Positions 1-9,699 of a DNA stretch of 64,000 nt are shown piece after piece. The first letter of the stretch is position 1; each line of letters opens with the position of its first letter. Source of the DNA: an uncultured Pelagibacteraceae bacterium (GTDB lineage: Bacteria > Pseudomonadota > Alphaproteobacteria > Pelagibacterales > Pelagibacteraceae); NCBI GenBank assembly GCA_902570125.1, contig CACFXK010000005.1, forward strand, positions 1 through 64,000, read 5' to 3'. The position numbers and the translations under genes are program-made. A model generated the notes under the pieces. That model did no database searches and was not told the DNA's origin. It saw only the letters and a program-made list of their open reading frames with translations.

Positions 1-1005
1 ATGCCAGATACAAGCATTGGTTCAAGGCAGCATTTTAAAAACATGCTTGAAGAATGTGTAACTGCTGAAAAACTTGGTTATACAACAGTATCAATACCAG
101 AGCATCATTTAATTAACTTACTAATGATGCCATCACCATTACAGATGGCTGTAAAGATTGCATCAGTTACAAAAAATATTAAAATAACAACAGGTATAGT
201 TGTTTTGCCTCTTCACGATATGAGAACATATGCTGGTGAAGTAGCTACTGCTGATATATTAACTGATGGAAGATTAATCTTAGGTGTAGGAAGAGGAGCA
301 TTTCCGTGGGAAATGAAAAGACTAGGCACACCAATAGAACAATCAAAAGAAAAATTTGTAGAGTCTTTAGAGGTTCTACAATTATTATTAAAAAATAAAG
401 AAGTTTCGTATAAAGGCAAATACTATGACTTCGAACCATTAACTATAATGCCTCGACCCATAAGTAATCCAATACCAATGATGGTTGCCGCAATGAATTT
501 AGAAAGTATAAAAGATGCAGCTTCAAGAGGATTTCATGTTCAATCAACAGTATTATCAGGAACAAAAGATCTTTTGTTAAGTAGAGTTAATGCATTCAAA
601 GAGGGTTGCATTCAACTAGGTGAAAAAGGTAAATTACTCAAACTTTCAATGCAACGAATGGCTTACTTAGCAAAAGATGAAAATGAAGCTAGAGAGAAAA
701 CAAAACTTGCTTACGAATATTACAAAAGATTTGACAATATGTTTACAGGACCAGGGAAAGTAAAAGAAGGGAATATAGAAGCTTTGCCAAGAAAACAAAC
801 TTTAGAAGAATTAAAAGAAAATCTTTTAATTTGCCCTTTAAATGAAATGATCGATAAACTTAGCGTTTATGCTGAAGCAGGAGTTGACGAGGTAATTCTT
901 AGTTCAAGTTTTGGACAATCTCAAGAAGACCTAATAGAGTCAATGTATAGAATTGGTGAAAATGTAATCCCATATTTCAAAAAATCTAATATACAAGTAG
1001 CTTAA
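1..1005 (+). CDS. LLM-class (luciferase-like) flavin-dependent monooxygenase, probably 5'-truncated by the window edge
   Basis: Bacterial luciferase-like motifs (VSIPEHH, TGIVVLPLHDMRTYAGEVATADILTDGRLILGVGRG). The usual N-terminal first beta strand is missing, so the Met at base 1 is likely internal. Confidence 0.85.
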   Translation: MPDTSIGSRQHFKNMLEECVTAEKLGYTTVSIPEHHLINLLMMPSPLQMAVKIASVTKNIKITTGIVVLPLHDMRTYAGEVATADILTDGRLILGVGRGAFPWEMKRLGTPIEQSKEKFVESLEVLQLLLKNKEVSYKGKYYDFEPLTIMPRPISNPIPMMVAAMNLESIKDAASRGFHVQSTVLSGTKDLLLSRVNAFKEGCIQLGEKGKLLKLSMQRMAYLAKDENEAREKTKLAYEYYKRFDNMFTGPGKVKEGNIEALPRKQTLEELKENLLICPLNEMIDKLSVYAEAGVDEVILSSSFGQSQEDLIESMYRIGENVIPYFKKSNIQVA

Positions 1006-1011
1006 ATATCT

Positions 1012-1782
1012 ATGAGCATCATAGATTGCAATTACTCAGTCACAGGATCAGGGCCTGCAATATTTTTAACTCATGGAGTAGGAGGAGCAGAAGATGCATG
1101 GAGGTTCATAGTTCCAAAACTTAAAGATAAATTCACAGTTGTAACATATGATTTAAGAGGCCATGGAAAATCACCAGTAGATAATAAAGATTTTAATTTA
1201 GATGATCTTGTTTTAGATCTTGAAAGAGTAAGAGAAAAGGCAAACATCGAAAAAGCCCATTTTATGGGGCATTCTTTAGGAGGAATGATTGCGCCTGCTT
1301 ATGCTAAAAAGTTTCCTGAAAGAGTTTTGTCAGTTGGCTTATTATCAACAGTTGCAGGAAGATCCGATGAAGATAAGCAAAAAGTTTGGAATGTAATTTC
1401 AGATCTAAGAGATAAGGGTGTTGAACAAACATTAAAAAATCTCACTAACAGATGGTTTACAGACAATTTTATTGAAAAAAATCCAGACCTGGTATCTAGG
1501 AGATTAAAACAGGTAATAGATACTGATAAAGATGTATTCATAAATGTTTTTAAAATTTATGCGGAAACCGAGATGATCTCTTGGTTAAAAGATATAAAAA
1601 ATCCCTGCCTATTTATGACAGGTGAAAATGATGGTGGATGCACTCCTTCTCACAATAAAAAAATGTCAAACGAGGTTAAAGATTCTAAATTAGTTATTAT
1701 ACCAGAGGTAAAACACTCTTTTTTGATAGAGGCTCCTGAGCAAATAGCAAATAACTTAATAGAATTTATTGAAAATATTTAA
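1012..1782 (+). CDS. alpha/beta hydrolase
   Basis: LTHGVGGAEDAWRF oxyanion region, GHSLGG nucleophile elbow, C-terminal VKHSFLIEAPEQ. Confidence 0.85.
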   Translation: MSIIDCNYSVTGSGPAIFLTHGVGGAEDAWRFIVPKLKDKFTVVTYDLRGHGKSPVDNKDFNLDDLVLDLERVREKANIEKAHFMGHSLGGMIAPAYAKKFPERVLSVGLLSTVAGRSDEDKQKVWNVISDLRDKGVEQTLKNLTNRWFTDNFIEKNPDLVSRRLKQVIDTDKDVFINVFKIYAETEMISWLKDIKNPCLFMTGENDGGCTPSHNKKMSNEVKDSKLVIIPEVKHSFLIEAPEQIANNLIEFIENI

Positions 1783-1786
1783 AGTT

Positions 1787-2572
1787 CTAATGCATTCTTA
1801 AGGTGTTACCATCAACGCCAACTACTTGACCAGAAATTCTAGAAGACTCATCGGAAATTAAATAACAACACATTTTACCAATATCTTTCTCGTAAACCCA
1901 AGTATTAAGAGAAGTCATAGAGACAAATTCACTTTCCACAGCTTTTTTTGAGATCTTCAAAAATTTAGCTTTGTCTCTAATAACTCTTCCCATTCTATCT
2001 CCTTTTACAGTTCCTGGACAAATTGCGTTTACTCTGATTTTAAACTTTCCTAATTCCATTGCTAAAGTTTTTGTCATTCCAACTACCGCCCATTTACTTG
2101 CTGAGTACGGAGACCTTAGTGGAAATCCAAATATACCTGCTGTAGAGGATAGATTAACTATGGAGCCGCCTTTGTTTTTTTTTAACATTGGGATTGCTAA
2201 TTTTGAAAAAATAAAATGACTAATTACATTTATCTTTAAAGTTTGTTCCCAATCTTTTGTTTTAAGTTTGTCCATAGTTCCTGTTGGGCCTGCAACCCCA
2301 ACATTATTAATTAGTGCATCAATCTTTTGTGTTTTTTTTTTAATTTCTTTAAAGAAATTTATTACATCGTTTTCATTTGAGGCATCACAATGAAAAGAAA
2401 ATAATCTTTTATTATTTAAAGGATTTTTCTTTAATTTATTTATAGATTTTTTATCAACATCACAAACGAATACCTTTGCACCTTTTTCAAGACATTCTTT
2501 TGCTGTTGCCCAACCAATTCCTGATGCCCCAGCAGAGATAATTATTTTTTTATTTTTGAAATTGTATGACAT
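1787..2572 (-). CDS. SDR-family NAD(P)-dependent oxidoreductase
   Basis: Rossmann motif GASGIG, NNVG, catalytic YSASK. Confidence 0.85.
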   Translation of the reverse strand: MSYNFKNKKIIISAGASGIGWATAKECLEKGAKVFVCDVDKKSINKLKKNPLNNKRLFSFHCDASNENDVINFFKEIKKKTQKIDALINNVGVAGPTGTMDKLKTKDWEQTLKINVISHFIFSKLAIPMLKKNKGGSIVNLSSTAGIFGFPLRSPYSASKWAVVGMTKTLAMELGKFKIRVNAICPGTVKGDRMGRVIRDKAKFLKISKKAVESEFVSMTSLNTWVYEKDIGKMCCYLISDESSRISGQVVGVDGNTLRMH

Positions 2573-3423
2573 TAATCTGTTAATCCATCGGATCTAACTT
2601 TATTTCTTTCTAAATGTATGGGCAATACTTTTCCGTAAATTGCTTTTGAATGTTCAGGTGTATTTACTCTCCAGGGATCCAATACATACGCAGGTATGCA
2701 CATAAAACGTGATGTTTTTCCTATAACTTTAGTTACTCTATGCATAGTAAATCTACCTTTAAATATTTGTAAATCACCTGGTTCAAGTTCAAGTCGTTTT
2801 ACTCTTGTTCGATCTCCATCTAGTACTTTTTTAACATCGTCAAATTTTTCGTTACCTGGTTCTCTTATGTTAGGACAATATTCAAATATTCCTCCCTCTT
2901 CTGGTTTTTGGATCATTAAACTTAACGTAAATTCACAACTATCAAAATGCCAAGGTAATATTCCATCAGTTTCCATAACGTTATATGCATGACAGGCTAA
3001 AGGATCAGCCCATCTATATATAGGAGAAATCCCTAAGCAAGCAGATACAAATTTTAATAATTCCTCAGTTTCATAAAGAAATTTCATCTCTGAATTTTTT
3101 GCAAAACAGTCAGAATTTAAATATCCATTAAATCTATCCATAAATATTCTTTTTGGGTGATCTTTAGGAAGAGTAGGGTCATCTTTTGCATAAAGATATG
3201 CGTTGATACTTTCTTTAGACATATAAACTTCATTAAGCTGTTGCTCTAATTCTTTTTTCATTACATTTAAAGAATTTGGTAAAATAAAATTAGGAATCAC
3301 CGAACAACTATCGCTATCTAATTCAGTTTTACATTTTTCAATTACTTTCTTGATCTTTGGTGATTGTAAATCATGAATTGGGTATTTAACTAAATCAACA
3401 ATGTTACTTAAACTTTTTTTCAT
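2572..3423 (-). CDS. Fe(II)/2-oxoglutarate-dependent oxygenase, HalD/BesD-like family
   Basis: WHFDSCEFTLSLMIQKPEEGGIFEYCPNIR (HxD), then PGDLQIFKGRFTMHRV (distal His) and an Arg. Family recognised from motif pattern only. Confidence 0.65.
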   Translation of the reverse strand: MKKSLSNIVDLVKYPIHDLQSPKIKKVIEKCKTELDSDSCSVIPNFILPNSLNVMKKELEQQLNEVYMSKESINAYLYAKDDPTLPKDHPKRIFMDRFNGYLNSDCFAKNSEMKFLYETEELLKFVSACLGISPIYRWADPLACHAYNVMETDGILPWHFDSCEFTLSLMIQKPEEGGIFEYCPNIREPGNEKFDDVKKVLDGDRTRVKRLELEPGDLQIFKGRFTMHRVTKVIGKTSRFMCIPAYVLDPWRVNTPEHSKAIYGKVLPIHLERNKVRSDGLTD

Positions 3424-3438
3424 AACTATTTAATCTAA

Positions 3439-4464
3439 TTATGAGTTTGAAAGTGATTCTTGCAATTCTTTGTTAGATATATAGCCTTTAGCATTTCCTT
3501 GTTTATCAACTACCTCACAATTAGAGTTACTACAAACAACTTGAGGTAGAAATTCCTCTATAAATTGATCTTCCTCTACTTTTATCAAGTTTGATTTGTC
3601 AATATCATCTGATTGATTTACAGGTTTCATTATAATTTTTGCTTTTATAACTTTCGTTCTATTTACGTCTTTAACAAATGCCTCAACGTATTCATCAGCA
3701 GGGTTCATTATAATTTCTACAGGTGTTCCTACTTGAACAAGTTTTCCTGCATTCAAAATTCCAATATGATCTCCTAACCTTAATGACTCATCAAGATCAT
3801 GAGTAATAAATACTATCGTCTTTTTTAATTCTGATTGTAGGTCTATAAGTTGTTTCTGCATATCACTTCTAATTAAAGGATCTAATGCAGAAAAAGCTTC
3901 GTCCATTAACATAATGTCCGTGTCAGTAGCTAAGGCTCTTGCAAGACCTACTCGCTGTTGCATACCTCCAGAAAGTTGTGCAGGATATTGATTTTCAAAT
4001 CCAGTCAAACCGACAGACTCGATTTTTTCCATTGCAACAGAATTTCTTTTTTCAATCTCCATACCTTGCATTTCGAGTCCGTAACCAACATTTTGTAAAA
4101 CTGTTTTGTGTGGGAACAGCCCAAATCGTTGAAATACCATACTCATTTTTTGTCTTCTAAATTCAATTAATTGTTCTTTGTTTAGAGTGGTAACATCTTT
4201 ACCTTCTACTAGAATTTCTCCAGAGGTTGGGTCTATTAATCTATTTAAGTGTCTAATTAGTGTTGATTTTCCTGATCCAGACAAACCCATACAAACAAAT
4301 GTTTCTCCCTCTTCAATTTTTAAGGATACATTATCTAAACCAACCGTATGTCCAGTTTTTTCTAGAACATCTTCTTTTGTAGCTCCTTCTTGAACCATTT
4401 TAAGAACGCTATCAGGTTTTGGACCGAAAATTTTGTATACGTTATTGATTTCGATTTTAGACAT
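3439..4464 (-). CDS. proV: glycine betaine/proline ABC transporter ATP-binding protein (ProV/OpuAA type)
   Basis: Walker A GLSGSGKST, signature LSGGMQQRVGLARALA, Walker B IMLMDEAFSALDP, C-terminal CBS-like extension. Confidence 0.85.
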   Translation of the reverse strand: MSKIEINNVYKIFGPKPDSVLKMVQEGATKEDVLEKTGHTVGLDNVSLKIEEGETFVCMGLSGSGKSTLIRHLNRLIDPTSGEILVEGKDVTTLNKEQLIEFRRQKMSMVFQRFGLFPHKTVLQNVGYGLEMQGMEIEKRNSVAMEKIESVGLTGFENQYPAQLSGGMQQRVGLARALATDTDIMLMDEAFSALDPLIRSDMQKQLIDLQSELKKTIVFITHDLDESLRLGDHIGILNAGKLVQVGTPVEIIMNPADEYVEAFVKDVNRTKVIKAKIIMKPVNQSDDIDKSNLIKVEEDQFIEEFLPQVVCSNSNCEVVDKQGNAKGYISNKELQESLSNS

Positions 4465-4578
4465 TTATTTAAAGTTTAGTTCTTTTAGTACATCAAAGCA
4501 AATCAACAATAAAATAACTTTATTAAATTCAACTATTAATTGAATTGAAATTTTTTTGATTTTATATAATTATTTATT

Positions 4579-5712
4579 ATGAATTCTATTTCTAAAATCG
4601 CAAAAAATAGCACTTATTTACAAATTACTTGGAACGATGGTGAAGAAAGTAAATTTAATTACATGTGGTTAAGAGATAATTGTCCTACTGCACATGATAA
4701 AGATTCAAGACATAGAATGTTTAATATCTTAGATGTATCAAAAGAAATAAATCCCAAAAAATATTCTTTAAATGGTGATGGTAAATTAGAAATAGAGTGG
4801 AGTGAGGGTGACCACACAAGTTATTATGATCCTAAGTGGTTGAGAGAAAATTGTTATACTATTAAAAATAAACAAGAATATGTCTCACCTTATCATCTTT
4901 GGGATAATAATTTGGAAAACGAATTTTCGTCGATATGTATTGAACATGATGAAGTAATTAATTCTGATGAAGGATTAATAAAGTGGTTAGAACTATTACA
5001 TCATAAAGGTATAGCAATAGTAAAAAATTCACCGACAGAAAAAAAATCAGGTTTTGATATTCTTCATAGAATAAGTCACGTAAGAGAAACCTTTTTTAAA
5101 ACCCCCTTTGAAGTAATCAATATTCCAAAACCAAATAATTCTGCTTACACAGCTCATGCTTTAAGAAACCACATGGATTTACCTTGGTTTGAATTACCAC
5201 CTGGTTATCAGTTTTTACACTGTTTAGTAAATGATGCAAAGGGTGGCGACTCTTCTGCAATTGATGGCTTTGCAGTTGCTGATTATTTGAGAAAAAATGA
5301 AAAAGATATTTTTGAAACATTAGTCTCTGTACCTCTAAAGTTTAGAGATAAAGATTATACTCAAGAATCTCACCGAAGCTTCCATGCCCCAGCAATTAGT
5401 TTAACAAAAGATAAAGATTTTCATGATATTAGATTTAGTGTTGCAACTATGGATGCATTAGACTGCCATCCAGACCAAATGGACAAAGTTTATAAAGCTC
5501 ACCACAGATTTGGTAATCTTTTACATGATGACAAATTTCAAATTAAATTTCGACTAGGACCAGGAGACATATTTTCTTTTAACAATAGACGTGTTTTGCA
5601 TGGTAGAACAGCCTTTGATCCAAATTCTGGTCATCGTCATCTTCAAGGCTATTATCTAGATAGAGATGAGATAATTGGTAGATTAGAATACCTTAAAAAA
5701 TATAAATCATAA
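4579..5712 (+). CDS. gamma-butyrobetaine/trimethyllysine hydroxylase-like TauD-family dioxygenase
   Basis: N-terminal BBOX-type domain (YMWLRDNC...WLRENC) followed by TauD fold (NHMDLPWFELPPGYQFLHCL; FNNRRVLHGRTAF). Confidence 0.75.
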   Translation: MNSISKIAKNSTYLQITWNDGEESKFNYMWLRDNCPTAHDKDSRHRMFNILDVSKEINPKKYSLNGDGKLEIEWSEGDHTSYYDPKWLRENCYTIKNKQEYVSPYHLWDNNLENEFSSICIEHDEVINSDEGLIKWLELLHHKGIAIVKNSPTEKKSGFDILHRISHVRETFFKTPFEVINIPKPNNSAYTAHALRNHMDLPWFELPPGYQFLHCLVNDAKGGDSSAIDGFAVADYLRKNEKDIFETLVSVPLKFRDKDYTQESHRSFHAPAISLTKDKDFHDIRFSVATMDALDCHPDQMDKVYKAHHRFGNLLHDDKFQIKFRLGPGDIFSFNNRRVLHGRTAFDPNSGHRHLQGYYLDRDEIIGRLEYLKKYKS

Positions 5713-6345
5713 GTTTTCAAATATAAGATTGTTATTTTTATTATATTTCAAAAACTCCCTTTTACTTTTAATTGTGTAATAATATTTTTCTTTATTAATC
5801 ATTTGTATTTTTCCGTTTTTTAAAAATTTTTTATCTAATATTAGATATTTTATTCCTTTATTTAGGCTACTTTTCAAAATAGATTTTACGCTAGATTTGT
5901 TGGAAAATGATAAACCCACTGATAGCTTTGAATTAATTTTAAGAAGATTATAGATATTTTCATGCTTAAAAGAGATAAATATACATTTTTTGAAACCTCT
6001 AGTTTCTTTAATCAAATTAGATAAAAGTTTTTTACTAAATAATGGCTTTATTTCAATAAAGACAGGAAATTTTTTTTTTGAGATTTTTAGAACCTCTTTC
6101 AATTGTGGTATTTGAAATTTTTTATTTTTAATCTCTTTTAGATCTTCATAATTAATATTTTTGATACTTTTATTTATTTTAAAAATTCTCTTTAAAGTAA
6201 AATCATGAAAACATACAAACTTTTTATCTTTGGTTGAATGAATATCTGTTTCAATACCAAATTTTTTTTTAAATGATTCTCGAAACGACTTTAGGCAGTT
6301 TTCTTTGTAACTCTTATTTACAATTCCTCTGTGTATTATATGCAT
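5707..6345 (-). CDS. glycerophosphodiester phosphodiesterase; start revised from 6372 to 6345
   Basis: HRG...FKKKFGIETDIHSTKDKKFVCFHDFTLKRI and VFIEIKP match GDPD motifs. The first nine ORF-track residues (MWKQSPFFY) are encoded inside a terminator hairpin, so MHIIHRG is the better start. Confidence 0.75.
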   Translation of the reverse strand: MHIIHRGIVNKSYKENCLKSFRESFKKKFGIETDIHSTKDKKFVCFHDFTLKRIFKINKSIKNINYEDLKEIKNKKFQIPQLKEVLKISKKKFPVFIEIKPLFSKKLLSNLIKETRGFKKCIFISFKHENIYNLLKINSKLSVGLSFSNKSSVKSILKSSLNKGIKYLILDKKFLKNGKIQMINKEKYYYTIKSKREFLKYNKNNNLIFENL

Positions 6346-6347
6346 GT

Positions 6348-6379
6348 AAAAAAAAGGGCTTTGTTTCCACAAAGCCCTT
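6348..6379 (-). terminator. rho-independent terminator after proX-like gene
   Basis: Minus strand AAGGGCTTTGT-GGAA-ACAAAGCCCTT followed by a run of T. Perfect 11-bp stem. Confidence 0.85.
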
Positions 6380-6402
6380 AATTATTTTTTGAAGTTTAGT
6401 TA

Positions 6403-7413
6403 TTAGTTAGGTAACCAACTTTTCCATTTATCTGGATTATTATCTAACCACTCATTTACAACTTCTTTAACGTCTCTTTTTTTGATGTCAACTTCAACAA
6501 GCATCTTAGCTTGGTCTAAGTTTTCTAACTTCATTCTTTCAAAAAAAGCTTTTGCTTTAGCATGTTCTGGTTTAGCAAATGTGTCAGGATTTCCATAATT
6601 CATAGTGTAATCTTTATCCCAACCAGTTGCTGGCCATCCATCTGTACCACAAGTTTTCCAGTTGTTTGCTTCAGTAAATGTGTCTCCTGCACAAGTTTTG
6701 TACTCAGGAAGTTGAACTCCAACCATGTCAAACTCGCCAAAGAACCAGTGTGGTGACCATAAGTATAACAAGAACGGCTCTTTTCTCATGTAAGCAGCTT
6801 TTGCTTCTGCAATTGCAGCCGCTTCAGTTCCCAGCTCATCTGCTTGGAAATCAATTCCTAAAAGATCAAGTCTTTTTTGGTCATGACAGTTCCAACCAGC
6901 TACAGGACATCCAATTAATCTTCCTTTACCCCCTGTTTCAATAGTTGCAAATTTAGCTTTATGTTTGTTTAGGTCTCTCCAAGTTTTAATGCCCATTTCA
7001 TCTGCAGCATATTTAGGTATCCAGTAATCTGACATACCGATGATTCCAGTAGTTCCTAAAAGATCAACTGTTCCATCTCCTTTATAAGACTTTACTACTT
7101 TGCCGTCATAAATTAAATCTTCATTAAACATTACATCGTCCGCCTCTGCATAACTTGGCCAACTCTCGCAAGCGAAATCAAGTTCTCCAGCTGCAATTGC
7201 TTCCCATAATCCAGTACCAGAAGGGAAAACTGTTTGTTTAATTTTATAGCCCATTTCTCTTTCAAGAATTGCTACTGCAACTTCACAAGTAATTATTCCA
7301 CCTGTCCAGTCAGCAATAGCAGCATGTAATCTTTTTGCATTTGCCTGAGTAAGACTTGCTAATAAAATTACGAAAGATAAAAATAGAGCTGATATTGTTT
7401 TTGATAACCTCAT
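6403..7413 (-). CDS. proX: glycine betaine/proline-type ABC transporter substrate-binding protein (ProX/OpuAC)
   Basis: Signal peptide, ADWTGGIITCEVAVAILEREMGYK, CESWPSY, WSPHWFFGEFDMVGVQLPEY. Confidence 0.8.
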   Translation of the reverse strand: MRLSKTISALFLSFVILLASLTQANAKRLHAAIADWTGGIITCEVAVAILEREMGYKIKQTVFPSGTGLWEAIAAGELDFACESWPSYAEADDVMFNEDLIYDGKVVKSYKGDGTVDLLGTTGIIGMSDYWIPKYAADEMGIKTWRDLNKHKAKFATIETGGKGRLIGCPVAGWNCHDQKRLDLLGIDFQADELGTEAAAIAEAKAAYMRKEPFLLYLWSPHWFFGEFDMVGVQLPEYKTCAGDTFTEANNWKTCGTDGWPATGWDKDYTMNYGNPDTFAKPEHAKAKAFFERMKLENLDQAKMLVEVDIKKRDVKEVVNEWLDNNPDKWKSWLPN

Positions 7414-7502
7414 TTATTTCCTCTCATTTAATTAATTAAAGACTTATCTTAAAACAAAAAATACTAGTTTGTAAACTGTGAATAATGATGCTTTTACTTG
7501 AC

Positions 7503-9620
7503 TTATAAGCCTAAAGCTTCTCTCTGCTTTTTGGTCCAAGCAAGCGATATTCGGTCTATAATTATTGCCAATAATACAATTCCTATACCGGCTGCTAATC
7601 CTCTACCAGTATCTGATCTTGCCAATCCATTAAATACTTCTAAACCTAATCCTTTTCCTCCAATTAAAGGTGTAACAATCTGCATAGCAAAAGCCATAAT
7701 AACTGTTTGATTAAATCCAATAACTAAACTTGGAATAGCTAATGGAAATTTAATTTTATTTAGAGTTTGTAATAAAGTACCACCAAATGAACGTGAAACC
7801 TCAGAGTAAGTTCCAGATACTTGAGTTAAACCTAAAGATGTTAATCGAATGATGGGTGGTATGGAGTATATTACTGTTGCCAGTACAGCAGATACTATTC
7901 CTCCCCCAAAGAACATCAAAACAGGAATTAAATAACAGAAGTAGGGCAATGTCTGCATTGCATCTAAAACTACATTTTGAACATTTCTAAATCTTTCATT
8001 GTAAGACGCAATTATTCCAAGCGGAACTCCAATTATAAAACATAAAGCTACGGAGACCAAAACAGATGATAATGTAATCATTGATTGAGGCCATATCCCA
8101 CAAGCTCCAATAAAAAGTAATAATATTGCTGTAATAATTGCAAATCTGATGCCAACAGTAAAATATCCAATTGCTGCAAATACCCCTAGTGTATACCACC
8201 ACGGCACATGAGTTAGGAACATATCAAGTGGTCTTAAAAGTTTAAGATATACAAATCCTCTAAGAGCTTTTGTAAATGCAATAAAACTAGGATTAACAGT
8301 TAAAGACTCTACACTATTAGAAATTGGTTGTCTTATTGATAATCTCCACTCTTCTGGAAATGATCCTATACTTATCATATAAGAATCAACGAATGATATA
8401 GTCAGAACAAGTAAAAAAGATGGGATGATATAATATCTTCTAGAAATTATTTCACCAATATCTCTTGCTGTTTGTCTATTTGCTAACGAAATACAAAATT
8501 CAAATACATATGCAATAAATTTTGTCAAATTTGTACAAACAAAATTAATTAAACCACCTAAAAATTCTAAAGGCTTTTCTATAATTCTTGCGATAGTAAA
8601 TTTTTCCCAAGATTGAGGAAGTAAATAAAATTTTTGAACGTTAGATGGAAGTATTTGTTTTGATTTACTAAATGACATACTAAATCTATCAAACATTATT
8701 GCCATGAAGAGAATACAGAGTCCTCCTTCCATTGCCCATCCAACATCAAGTCTTCTAATTGCTTGCCAGACTTGACCACCAATTCCTTCAGCTCCAATAA
8801 AACATGCCAAAACCACAAGCGCTAAAGCCATCATTATCACCTGATTAATTCCCATCATTATACTTGGAAGTGAAAGTGGAATTTTAATTTTAAATAGAAG
8901 TTGTAACTTACTTGATCCAAAAGAGGTTGCAGACTCTATTGTTTCTGCTGAAACTTGTCTTATACCAGTATTTGTTAATCTTATTATCGGAGGCATCGAG
9001 TAAATCATTGTGGCTAATATTGCTGGAGCCCCTCCAATTCCAAAAAAGAAAAGAGCTGGAAAAAGATAAACAAACGCAGGCATTACTTGCATTGTATCTA
9101 AAATAGGCTTCATAAAATTTTCAAATCTATCACTTTGTGAGCAAAGCACACCTAGGGTAACTCCAACTACTACACATAGTAAAACAGATAAACCCATCAA
9201 CGCCACTGTTTGAAGAGATGGTTCCCACATTCCTGTTGCACCCCAAAAATAAATGACGAACAAAGAGTACAATCCTAATCTTAAACCACCTGCAATCAGA
9301 CAAGGTAAAAATATTAATGCTGCAATTAATAGCCAAGGCGAGTCGATAAGAAAATCTTCAACAAAGTAATATACATTTTTAATATAACTGGCTATTATTT
9401 TGGTAATCCATCTATAATTTTTCTTTAAATAATCTTCACCTTCGTTTACCCATGCTGTAAATGTAAATTGGTCAGTGACAACCTTCGGCATTTTTGAGGG
9501 ACCATCGCTTTGAAAAGATAACCACAGTGCAACTAAAAATGTTATTAAGATTACAGAATATGTAATAATATTTTTTGAGAAATTTTGCTTTCCTTGAATA
9601 CTTGCTACTTCAGATGACAT
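7503..9620 (-). CDS. proW: glycine betaine/proline ABC permease, two ProW-type domains fused in tandem
   Basis: 705 aa with two copies of the BPD_transp_1 pattern (DTMQVMPAFVYLFPALFFFGIGGAPAILATMIYSMPPIIRLTNTGIRQV and DAMQTLPYFCYLIPVLMFFGGGIVSAVLATVIYSIPPIIRLTSLGLTQV). Confidence 0.85.
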   Translation of the reverse strand: MSSEVASIQGKQNFSKNIITYSVILITFLVALWLSFQSDGPSKMPKVVTDQFTFTAWVNEGEDYLKKNYRWITKIIASYIKNVYYFVEDFLIDSPWLLIAALIFLPCLIAGGLRLGLYSLFVIYFWGATGMWEPSLQTVALMGLSVLLCVVVGVTLGVLCSQSDRFENFMKPILDTMQVMPAFVYLFPALFFFGIGGAPAILATMIYSMPPIIRLTNTGIRQVSAETIESATSFGSSKLQLLFKIKIPLSLPSIMMGINQVIMMALALVVLACFIGAEGIGGQVWQAIRRLDVGWAMEGGLCILFMAIMFDRFSMSFSKSKQILPSNVQKFYLLPQSWEKFTIARIIEKPLEFLGGLINFVCTNLTKFIAYVFEFCISLANRQTARDIGEIISRRYYIIPSFLLVLTISFVDSYMISIGSFPEEWRLSIRQPISNSVESLTVNPSFIAFTKALRGFVYLKLLRPLDMFLTHVPWWYTLGVFAAIGYFTVGIRFAIITAILLLFIGACGIWPQSMITLSSVLVSVALCFIIGVPLGIIASYNERFRNVQNVVLDAMQTLPYFCYLIPVLMFFGGGIVSAVLATVIYSIPPIIRLTSLGLTQVSGTYSEVSRSFGGTLLQTLNKIKFPLAIPSLVIGFNQTVIMAFAMQIVTPLIGGKGLGLEVFNGLARSDTGRGLAAGIGIVLLAIIIDRISLAWTKKQREALGL

Positions 9621-9699
9621 ATTATCTAAAATTTAAAATAAATAATTTTACTTTTAAAGAAAAATATTGTCTATTTTTATGTTATTAAAATAACAAATT

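Noticed and set aside
6346-6372. GDPD start at 6372 (MWKQSPFFY extension)
   Set aside because: These codons are encoded by the proX terminator stem and T tract; the internal Met at 6345 begins the conserved GDPD motif.
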